From NCBI GenBank assembly GCA_035048815.1, contig JAUCBN010000011.1:21282001-21346000 (forward strand): a stretch of 64,000 nt of DNA. The letters are read 5' to 3'. Positions 11,019 through 20,943 of the stretch are shown piece by piece. This stretch comes from Abelmoschus esculentus (Eukaryota; Streptophyta; Magnoliopsida; Malvales; Malvaceae). A program made the position numbers and the translations under genes. The notes below the pieces were generated by a model that was given only the letters and a program-made list of their open reading frames with translations, was not told the DNA's origin and did no database searches. Position 1 is the first letter of the stretch. Each line of letters opens with the position of its first letter.

Positions 11019-14000
11019 GTTCCTAATCAATGATTGCATGAATGATTCTGTACCTAAGCCCGAAATAGATTTGAAAAAGATTCTTTTGTCTAACAGAAAT
11101 TAATGAGTGTGAAGATAATATGGACTATGAAGTTCCTGAAGAATTACTAAGATTGGTAGAAAAAGAAGATAAACAAATCATGCCCCATAAAGAAGAGATA
11201 GAGGTTCTGAATTTCGGTATTGAAGAAGTGAAAAAGGAAGTCGTGATTGGAACAACATTTCTGCTAGGGGCAAAGCAAAATTTGATTGATTTGTTGCGAG
11301 AATTCAAGGATGTTTTTGCATGGTCCTATCAAGATATGCCAGGTTGGAACACTGATATCGTGGTGCACAAGCTGCATATTAGACCAGAATGTAAGCCAGT
11401 ACAACAGAAGCTCAGAAGGTTGAGACCGAAAATGCTATTAAAAATCAAAAAAGAGGTACAAAAGCAGATTGATGCGAGATTTTTATAGGTGGCAGCATAC
11501 CCAGAGTGGGTAGCAAACATAGTTCCTGTACCGAAAAAAGACGGAAAAGTATAGATGTGCGTGGATTATAGGGATCTGAACAGAGCAAGCCCGAAAGATA
11601 ATTTCCCTTCACCTCATATAGATGTTCTGGTTGACAATATTTCAGGGCATTCGTGGTTCTCTTTCATGGATGGGTTCTCGGGTTACAATCAGATTAGAAT
11701 GAATCCAGAAGATATGGAAAGAACAACTTTTACTACACTATGGGGCATGTTTTGCTACAAAGGCATGTCTTTCGGGTTGAAGAATGTTAAGGCCACGTAT
11801 CAGAGAGCTATGGTGACATTGTTTCATGATATGATACATAAAGAAATCGAAGTTTATGTGGATGATATGATAGCCAAATCCCAAACAGAAGATGGACACG
11901 TTAAGAATTTGGAAAAATTGTTCTAAAGGCTACGAAAGTATCAGTTGAAGCTTAACCTTAACAAGTGTATGTTTGGGATTACATCCGGCAAGCTGCTTGA
12001 TTTCGTGGTTAGTAGACGGGACATCGAAATTGACCCAGATAAATTCAATGCAATTTAGAATTTACCGCCTCCAAAAACACAAAAAGATGTTCGAGGTTTC
12101 CTTGGAAGATTGAATTACATTTCTCGGTTTATTTCCTAGTTAACTAATAGATGTGATCCAATCTTTAAATTATTGCAAAAGAATAATTCAGGCGAGTGGA
12201 ATGATGAATGTCAAAAAATGTTGGACAAGATCAAACAATACTTGTTAAACTCACAGGTATTTTTGGCACCTATTCCTGAAAGACCAATAATCCTTTACTT
12301 GACGGTGTTCGAGAATTCCATGGGGTATGTGCTGGGAAAACATGATGACACTGGAAAGAAAAAAAAGAGCAATTTATTACCTGAGTAAGAAATTTATCGA
12401 GTGTGAAGTACGGTACCCGTTTATCCAAAAGATATGTTGTGCGCTTGTTTGGGTTACTCGTCGACTCATGCAATATATGTTATACCATACCACGTGGTTG
12501 ATATCAAAGCTTGATCCGTTAAAGTTTCTAATGAAAGCACCAGCATTGACCGGGAGATTAGCATATTAGCAAATGTTGTTGTCTGAATTCGATATATTGT
12601 ACGTAAGCCAGAAGGTAGTTAAAGGGAGCGCCATAGCTGACTTTCTTGCAAGTAGAGCCCCAAAAGATTATGAGCCTCTGAATTTTGACTTTCCTGATGA
12701 GGATGTGATGACCATTTATGTTGAAGAAAATGAGGAGATGAAAAATTGGAAGTTGTATTTTCATGGAGCAGTTAATGCCCTTGGGCGTAGAATTGGAGTT
12801 GTGTTGATACCTCCAGATGGTATACACTATTCCCTCACGAGCAAGTTGGAATTTTTGTGTACTAACAATATGGCAGAGTATGAAGCATGTTTTATGGGAT
12901 TGAGGGCTGTAATAGAAAGAAAGATAAAGACCTTGAAGGTGTATGGAGATTCAACCTTAGTTATTTATCAGTTGCGTGGAGAATGGGGGACCAAAGACAC
13001 AAAGTTGATAAAATATCGGAAGTTGATATTGGAACTAATTGAAGAATTTGAAGAGATAACATTTGGATACCTTCCTAGAGAAGACAACCAAATGGCAGAT
13101 GCCTTAGCTACACTGGCTTCAGTATTCCAAGCAAATAGATCGGAGGATATGATGCTGATCCGAGTGCAAAGTTATGAAACGTACGCTCATTGCTACAACA
13201 TGGAAGAAGAGGATGGTAATCCTTGGTACTTTAATATTCTACGATACATCAAGTTCCAAGCTTATCCATCTGAAGCAAATGACAATGACAAAGAACAATC
13301 AAAAGAATGGCTGCCGGGTATGTATTGGATGGTGACGTCTTATACAGGAAGAGCAGGGATCAGGTGTTACTAAGATGTGTCAATGCTCGTGAAGCTAAAA
13401 TTATTCTTGAAGAAGTGCATAATGGAATCTGTGGTACGCACACCAATGGTTTCTCGATGGCATGAAAAATAATGAGATACGGATACTACTGATGAACTAT
13501 GGAAGGAGATTGCATAGAGTATGCCAAAAAGTGTCATAAATGCCAGATTTATGCAGATAAAATCAAGTCTTCGCCAATATCGTTACATACAATGAATTTA
13601 CCTTGGCCTTTTTTTATTTGGGGATTAGATGTAATTGGGCAGATTCACCCTAAGGCTTCAAATGAGCATCGCTTTATCCTAGTGGCTATCGATTATTTCA
13701 CCAAGTTGATAGAAGTTGCTTCTTATGCCAACATCACGAGAACAACTGTGTGCAAATTTTTGAGGAAAGCGATCATCTGTCGATATGGTCTACCAGAACG
13801 AATAATTACAGATAATGCTACCAATTTCAACAACAGAATGATTGCAGAAACTTGTGATCAGTTCAAGATAATTCATCATAACTCTGTGCCATACCGACCG
13901 AAGATGAATGAAGCAGTTGAGGCAGCTAACAAGAACATTAAGAAGATCATATCAAAGATGACAGAAAATTACAAAGATTGGCATGAAAGACTTCCTTTTG

Positions 14001-14470
14001 TCTTGTTTGCATACCGTACTTCGAGGAGAACTTCTACCGGGGCAATGCCTTACTCTCTTGTGTATGGGACTGAAACAGTGTTACCGCTTGAAGTCGAAAT
14101 TCCATCTCTTCGAGCATTATCAGAGGTTAAATTAGATGATGCAAAATGGGTACAGATTCATTTTGATCAGTTGAATTTGATTGAAGAAAAGCGGTTGAGA
14201 GCTATCTGTCACATCTAAATGTATCAGAAGTGGATGATTCGAGCTCATGATAAGAAAGTTTGACCGCGAGAGTTCCGAGAGGGTGATCTAGTGCTCAAAA
14301 GGATCTTTCCAATACACCGTGATTTCTATGAGAAATGGATGCCGAATTGGGAAGGGTCGTATGTTGTTAAAAAGGCCTTTTTCGGGGGCGCAATGATCTT
14401 AACTGAAATGGACGAAAAAGAATTACAAAAGCCTGTGAATGCTGATTCAGTTAAGAAGTATTACGCTTGA
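11019..14470 (+). pseudogene. Element A pol remnant: RT, RNase H, archaeal-type RNase H, integrase
   Basis: Recognisable domains in order: RT with MCVDYRDLN at 11555-11581 and YVDD at about 11854-11865; first RNase H near 12280-12480; second RNase H starting near 12745 (LYFHGA, where B has LYFDGA, so a catalytic Asp is lost) and ending at DNQMADALATL near 13084; integrase with the CHKC zinc-binding pair at about 13532, GLDVIG, TDNATNF and NEAVEAANK. The last two place D and E 35 residues apart as in DDE integrases. A one-base insertion near 11080 and stops at 11486 (TAG for CAG), 11552, 11924 and others split it into at least seven open pieces. The true C-terminus, ending YYA, stops at 14468-14470. 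Confidence 0.85.
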
Positions 14471-15370
14471 AGAATAAAAAGAAAAAATAAGAAAAAGAAA
14501 ACGAAAATGAAGCGAAAACCCGAAAGGGCGTTTCATAAAAAATGATGAAAATAAAGAAATGAAGGGTCGAGATGAAAACCCGCAAAGGGCATCTCGATAC
14601 CAAAGGAGAATTTAGGTCAAAACCCAGGAATGACAGCTCAAATGCATGATAGTAGGCATCCGGCAATTTATACCTCTCGGTTATCTAGTAGTTCAGAAGG
14701 GTCTTCATGTTTGCAAAGTTGGATCCGCACTTGAAGAACTGCTAGACAAGCAGATCTGTTTTAAATCTATATCTCGGGAGAAGGTTCAGATGATCGCATG
14801 TGATAGGCGCTTGAGAATTTGCATTTATTTCTTGCTTTTCTCTTTCAATTGGATTGCCATGATTGTTTTTAAATTCCATGCTTGTCATACACATACAAAA
14901 AGCTCCAGTAAAGATATTCATTTTCTCTTCCGAGCCTTCAATTTTATCTAAAGCATCATGCTAGTGAATTAATAAATATAGAGAATCTTTTGTCATTATT
15001 ATATTTTCGAAAGTTACAAGTAAGATTTGTTTTTCCGGATCAGGATAACGGAATAAAAACTAATATGTTCAGACAATCAAACAAAATTTGACCTGAAAAG
15101 GCGCTTCAAAGCAACTTTGTGAGGAAGACAATCATCAAAGATTGCCCTTTATATGTAAGATGAAGAATCGAGACATGGTCAAGAATGAGGAAAGGAGAGC
15201 CAATTCGACTCATCAAAATGACAAATTGACTGATAATACATGCCTTTCTGGGCAATACTCATGCATCATAATAGAAACACCTATATTAAGATCGTACTAA
15301 TAATGCATCATATTTCTCTTAAACAGGATTCAAGAACCGATAAGAAATGATTCAAAGAAATCAACAATAG
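14471..15370 (+). other. 3' untranslated region of element A, proximal part
   Basis: No coding region. It opens with an A/G-rich run (14472-14600) that contains two GAAAACCCG(C/A)AAGGGC(A/G)T motifs, near 14513-14530 and 14574-14591. AT-rich DNA follows, matching 30325-31330 of element B. An open frame of 101 codons at 14646-14951 is not conserved as protein and is rejected. Confidence 0.55.
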
Positions 15371-15603
15371 CGAACAAAAATTGGCAGCATGTTCGGCGTG
15401 AGTCCCGATCCAAACAAAAATTGGCAGCCTTCTCGGCGTGAGTCTTGATTCAAACAAAAATTGGTAGCCTTCTCAGCGTGAGTCCCGATTCAAACAAATT
15501 GGTAGTCTTTTCGGCGTAAGTCCCGATTCAAACAAAATTGGCAGCCTTCTTGGCGTGAGTCCCGATTCAAATAAAATTGGTAGCCTTCTCGGCGTGAGTC
15601 TTG
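15371..15603 (+). repeat. Tandem array of about six 38-40-bp units, present in element A only
   Basis: Six head-to-tail copies of a unit containing AAATTGGCAGCCTTCTCGG followed by CGTGAGTCCCGATTCAAAC, with unit starts near 15376, 15415, 15455, 15495, 15533 and 15571. The units differ by a few substitutions and one or two A residues. The corresponding place in element B (about 31380-31400) has only a short CAACAACAACAATTCAAAC stretch, so the array was gained by A or lost by B. Confidence 0.85.
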
Positions 15604-15619
15604 AAAGATATGATGAAAT

Positions 15620-16115
15620 ATGAGGGATTTCATAAGAAGAAGAAAAACCTCAGGTTCCATCACTTTTGATATGGAGAATTTCATAATAAGAAGAACAACT
15701 CCAAATTTCCCAGAGACGAGGAATTTCATAATAAGAAGAACAGCCTCGAGCTCCATTACTTGATAAGTTTGAAGAATTTCGTAATGAGAAGAACAACTTC
15801 AAACGTTGGAGAATTTCGTAATGAGAAGAACAACTTCAAACGTTGGAGAATTTCATAATAAGAAGAACAACTCCAAAATTCGATGAGATACAAAGAATTT
15901 CATAATGAGAAGAATAGCTTCGAGTTTCATCATCTTTCGTCTGAAGAATTTCGTAATAAAAAGAACAACTTTAGACCCTGGAGAATTTCGTAATGAGAAG
16001 AACAACTCCAGGTTTAATGGGTGTGAGGAATTTCATAATGAGAAGAACAACCTCGGATTCCGTGACAGGTATTTTTCTTGAAGAATTTCGTAATGAGAAG
16101 AACAACTTCAAGCTT
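15620..16115 (+). repeat. Hairpin repeat array of element A (about 11 units)
   Basis: About eleven units share the core AATTTC(A/G)TAAT(G/A)AGAAGAAC. The bases just before and after the core differ from unit to unit but are complementary within the unit: GTTTGAAG with CTTCAAAC, CCTGGAG with CTCCAGG, CTTGAAG with CTTCAAG, CGAGG with CCTCG, GTCTGAAG with CTTTAGAC (one G-U type pair). Two units (near 15807 and 15893) pair poorly. Element B holds an equivalent array at 31411-31875. Confidence 0.85.
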
Positions 16116-16166
16116 TGTTAGCGTAACAGAGGTCAAAAAACTTAGACAAAATTCGTGTCTTTTTAG

Positions 16167-16212
16167 TCTTTGCTCGTCTCCTACTCCACAGTATTGAGCA
16201 AAGAGGGGCAGC
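16167..16212 (+). other. Polypurine tract of element A with overlapping inverted repeat
   Basis: GCAAAGAGGGGCAGC at 16198-16212 lies directly before the TG of the 3' LTR, as expected of the plus-strand primer. Nine bases, TCTTTGCTC (16167-16175), are the exact reverse complement of GAGCAAAGA (16196-16204), which overlaps the tract. The same arrangement is kept in element B. Confidence 0.8.
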
Positions 16213-17848
16213 TGTAGAGCCCAAATTTTGTCTAAGGCCTAGGGAAATCTAACTAACAATAATAAAATAAATAAATAATAAATAATAAAAGATAATAACA
16301 AAAAATAAATAAAAGAAAAACATTGAGAGTGAGGACTCTTTGTTACTGGGAGGTTACAAAGATTGTTAGAGGATTTTTTAGGGGATAAGGTTTCTGTGGG
16401 GAGTTTAAAAAGAGGAGGATAGAGGCAGAGAAAGGGGAATGAATTCGGCAATCACCAAAGAAGATTACTTGTTTAGAGATCAATTGAAGGTTCAAAGGCA
16501 ATTCAAAATCATCATCGAAAATCCAGGAAGTAAAGTCATCTCTTAATCTTGTTATTCTTTTTGTGTTAGACTAAATTTATGTGAAACCTCAAATGGAAGA
16601 TTTAGCTTTTTGTTTCCGTTAATATAATTTAATTGAAAAGGTTGGAGTGACAGGAGATTAGGTTTCGGTTTAAGTGAGATTCTAGAGAGTTGGTTTCTAA
16701 CAAATCTGGAAATTTAGGGTGCTATTCAAGCACGATCGAATGGTTAGAAATAAGTTTAAGGGTGTTTTGATGCTTAGATTGTCGAAATATAGGTTTCCGA
16801 GATGTTTCCGGTGATTTTAGAGGTTTCTGGCGAGTTCACCGGTACCGGAGGGGGTAGCCAAAGTGTTGGACGGTGGTCGACGGCCCGAAACGGTGGTTGG
16901 CGAATGTCCGGAGGTCATCATCGTACGGTGGACCAAGATCCAGGATGGTGTTCATGGTGGGTTCATGTTGTGTTCTTCGTGTTCATCCAATTTTCGGATG
17001 AACACATATGAACCTCATATAAAATGTGGGTTTTGATCCATATTAGGGGGTGTTTATTGGTTTAAGGTGTTTTAGTTGAGAATGTTTTAGGAATGAGATG
17101 AGTTCACCGAGTCAAGAAGAAGACCAAATGAGCGAGTCAACTTGGTGAAAAAGGGGTATATCATCGTGAAACGATGTCGTTTTTGCGAGTGACCCGCACG
17201 GGTTGGATCTGAGTCAACCCGGATCCGCGTATATCCGAAAAAGGGAAAATTGCTCTCGTGGTCCCCCTAGTTTTGAAGCGTAATTCATTTTAGTCCCCAC
17301 ATCCTTAATTAAGGCCTAAAAACTTCAATTTTCACTCAATTTAACCCCTAATTGAACCCAAATTGAACATTAAACTCAAAATTTCATTAGAGTAGACAAT
17401 AATTAAAATTAATTTAATCTTTTAGCTTAGAAATAATTTAATTAGGTTCTTAACCGAGTTTAATTAAATTTTCTAGGTTTTAAATTAAATTAATTTAATT
17501 TAATTAAGTCTAATCCAACCCTTAAAATATGAAATCTATGTCGATTAATTTCTTTTTTTCTCATTTTCAATATAATTCCCATTGTTATAGATTGAGCTCC
17601 CATGTCTTTTAAATAAAAAGTAGCTTAGTTCCTTTATTTTATTTATTTGCTTTATTGTTTTATTTATTTATTTATTATGTTTGCATGCATTCTTAAAAGC
17701 ATGTAGTATGCTTGTTTAGGGTGACATTTAATTTTCACGTAGATTGATTAAATTAGAACCTTTTAGGGTTAGTCACTTTAATTAAATAATTAATTAAATA
17801 GGAAGATAATCTAGTAATGATGACACTCGAATCATATATCTTGAATAC
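16213..17848 (+). repeat. 3' LTR of element A, left part
   Basis: Starts TGTAGAGCCC and follows the 5' LTR of A from 2112 on, with several per cent divergence and small indels. It is cut at 17848 by the insertion of element B. The last five bases, AATAC (17844-17848), are the target-site duplication of B. Open frames inside (for example 16802-17011) are LTR sequence, not genes. Confidence 0.9.
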
Positions 17849-20196
17849 TGTCATACATGAATTTTGGCCTAAGGCCTAAGTAAATATATAATATATAAAT
17901 AAATAAAACATAATAATATAATAATAATAATATAATTAAAAAAAATAAAATGAAAATATGCGTGGAAAGGAAGTGGGAGCTGCGGTTTTGGAAAAACTGA
18001 AGTGTGAGTGCTGCAGTTTAAAAAAAAAACTGAAGGAAAAATTGAAGGCTATAGTTTTGCGGCAAAAACTGAAAAAACAGAGGAAGGAAACAGAGCATGT
18101 GGCAGTGAAAAAAAAGGGGAAAGGAGAAGGGTTCAAGGCATTGAAGGGAGTTCGATAGGAGAAGGGTTATCACCGGGGCAATTAGGATCGCCGGAGAGAT
18201 CCATTGAAGCACTACCGAATATACCAAGGAGGTAATCTCATTTTTTTTCTTACCACGTTCTTACTTTTTTAATTCATTTTAGATTGAGTTTTATGTAAGA
18301 ATGATGTTAACTTTAGGATAGATCCGAATCCTTCTTCGTTAGGGTTTTCAGAGATGTTTTAGGATTGATTTTAGTGTGTTTTAGTGTTTAGATCATAAGA
18401 AAAGAGGTTTCCGGTGAGTTTTTAGGAGGTTTTAAAGTTTCCGGCGAGTTCAACGGCACCGGAAACGGTGGTCGGAAAAGACGACGGTGGCCGGCGGAGT
18501 CCATGGTGGTCGGCGAACGGCCGAACATGGATGGATGGTGGTGGTGCAAGATCTTTGAGCTTTGTTCTTGGTGTTCTTCAAGTTCTTCCAAGAACATGAA
18601 GAACACCATGAAAAAAGCATGTTTGATCCATTTTGAGTGGGGTTTCTGAAAAATAAGGTGTTAAGAGGGGAAATTTACCCCCGTGGTCCCTGGAGTTTTG
18701 AGTTGGTATGCTTTTTGGGCCTGAAACTTTAATTTTCACTCAAATTAACCCCTAATTGAACCCCAAACTTAAAATTTAATTAATTTAGATATTAATTAGA
18801 TATTAATTTAATTTTTAACACTTAGAAATAATTTAATTAGGTTCTTAATTGAATTTAATTTAATTTCTAAGTTGGATAAAAAATTAATTTAATCTAATTA
18901 AATCTAATTTGGCCTAAATCGAACTCCAATTTCACAATTTGATTAATTTAGACTTTAATTAAGGTTAATTTAATTTTAAAGCTTGGAATTAATTTAATTA
19001 AATGCTTAATTGAATTTAATTAAAATTTTCTAAGTTTAATAATTAATTTATCTCAACATAATTAAGTCTAAAATTCACCCTTGTTTAACTTTTTTGCCTT
19101 TTTTATTCTTGCCATATGCCATGTATGTCCTTTGTTTCAATGTACTTCCGATGTTGTTTCGAGCTCTCATATTTTAATCGAAAGTAATTTAGTTCCTTCA
19201 TCTTTTGTTTAGTTTATTGTATTTATTTGTTGTATTTAATTATTTAATTATGTTTGCATTTTTAAAGTCATGTAGTATGTATATTTAGGTGACACTTAAT
19301 TACACTTAGATTAATTAAATTAGAGCCATTTTAGGATTAGTCACTTTAATTAAATAATTAATTAAATAGGGAGATAATTTAGTAACGATGGCGTTCTAAT
19401 CTTATACCTTGGATATACTAAGTGGTCAGTATTATGAAATGGCATTATGTTGGCCAAGGGTATACTTCGGTATCGTATTCGGCGCGTCATCGAAACGTAG
19501 AAAATGATAAATAATTTAAGGTTAGAATTTAATAAAATTAATTAGGTAAAGATTAGTAGCACCAATAGAATTATTAATTTTGTTTGGTGTCGAAATGGTA
19601 GTGTCCGTGCATTCGGATGTTATCATAATACACCCGGTGAAATTAATAATTTAATAGGATTTAAAAATTTAAATTGATGGAGCCTTTTTAGGTTAGAACT
19701 TAAAATCGACAAGATAATAATTGATCATGCATTTTAAAACCTTTTGGGGCAGAACTTATATTTCTTTAAATACGAGTTAAGGTTTCCTATCTAGAGGACG
19801 TCTTATTAAGCTCGTATTTAAAAGAAATATATTTTCTTATCCAAAAGGATATTCATATTCGAACGATATTTATTTGCCAATAACGGATTAAATTAATATT
19901 ATTATTCGAAATACCAAAATGCCACGTGTAATTAAAAGGTACCGATTTTCGGGCGCTCGTAAGGGTCGTCCTTACGCGTAACCGACTCTCGAACCCAATG
20001 TTTTAAAAGTAAATCTCTGGTTTGTTTTATGGTGTCTGACCTACCAAAGTGGTCAGTGGCGACTCCAAATTATTTTTAAAATTCAAATTCAAATGTTTTC
20101 AATAAAATTTGGTTTTTTCACAATTAAATTCAATTTTTTCCAAATTAACTCGCCAGGCTATTTTTCACAGTTTTCGTTTTTAAAATGGTCGCGACA
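17849..20196 (+). repeat. 5' LTR of element B
   Basis: 2348 bp, TGTCATAC...GCGACA. The first part differs from the A LTR, while about the last 900 bp (from near 19270) are clearly homologous to it. A perfect 7-bp hairpin CGTAAGG/CCTTACG with a 5-base loop lies at 19958-19976. Short open frames (17936-18235, both strands, and 18388-18609) lie in a low-complexity A/G-rich and CCGG-rich patch and are not genes. Confidence 0.95.
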
Positions 20197-20199
20197 GCT

Positions 20200-20217
20200 T
20201 GGCGACTCCGCTGGGGA
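20200..20217 (+). other. Primer binding site of element B
   Basis: TGGCGACTCCGCTGGGGA lies three bases (GCT) after the LTR end. Its complement ends in CCA, as a tRNA 3' end must, and this form is the tRNA-Arg site usual in Ogre-type elements. It is intact by eye, unlike the copy in element A. Confidence 0.85.
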
Positions 20218-20943
20218 CAAATTTTTGTGAGTCAGGCCTTATTTTTAATTACACGTGGCATTTCGGTATTTTGAATATAGATATTAATTTAATTCATTAT
20301 TGTCAAATAAATATCGTTCGGATAATGATAGTATTTTCATTTTGTGTGATATATCTATCATCCATGCATCAGCTCTCGACCCGAGCTTTTACCCTTGAGT
20401 GGGAGTTAGATATTGTCCGACGTGATGCTATCCAGCTCTGAGTTTCGGATTTCTATCTACTTCCGGTATACTAACCTTACGCATCGTGAGGTCTTCACCT
20501 CCGTTGTAAGGGACCTATACTACCGAATCGATGTCTTATCGTCGCAGTAGGTGGTAACGACAGTTCGGGAACCCCGAGTCTAGATCTAAACCTACATGTG
20601 TAGAGTAGAAACCTACCCCTAATAGAGCCAGACAGGGACCATAAGATAAGGCGGTATGCTGTCGAAATGCCGCCGAAATTAGGATTTCTGTGTTAAACTG
20701 CTCTCTGGTTATTTTTAAGCAATTTAAACTGCTCTCTGGTTATTTTTTTTCGCAATTTAAACTGCTCTCTGGTTAATTTTAAGCACAGTTCCTTTTTGTG
20801 ATTATTTTATTTAATTCTTGTATTCACTATACTAACACGAATTTTGTTTTGTTTTTTTTTCTTTTATTATCTTGTTTATTTATTTGTCATATCATTTGCA
20901 TTGGCATTAAATTCGAGAAACAGTAAAATTAAAAGTATCCAAA
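20218..20943 (+). other. Untranslated leader of element B
   Basis: No gene. It contains three near-copies of an AAACTGCTCTCTGGTTATTTT unit between about 20694 and 20790, a small tandem expansion not seen in element A. The 80-codon open frame at 20199-20441 starts in the primer binding site and is not conserved in A. Confidence 0.6.
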
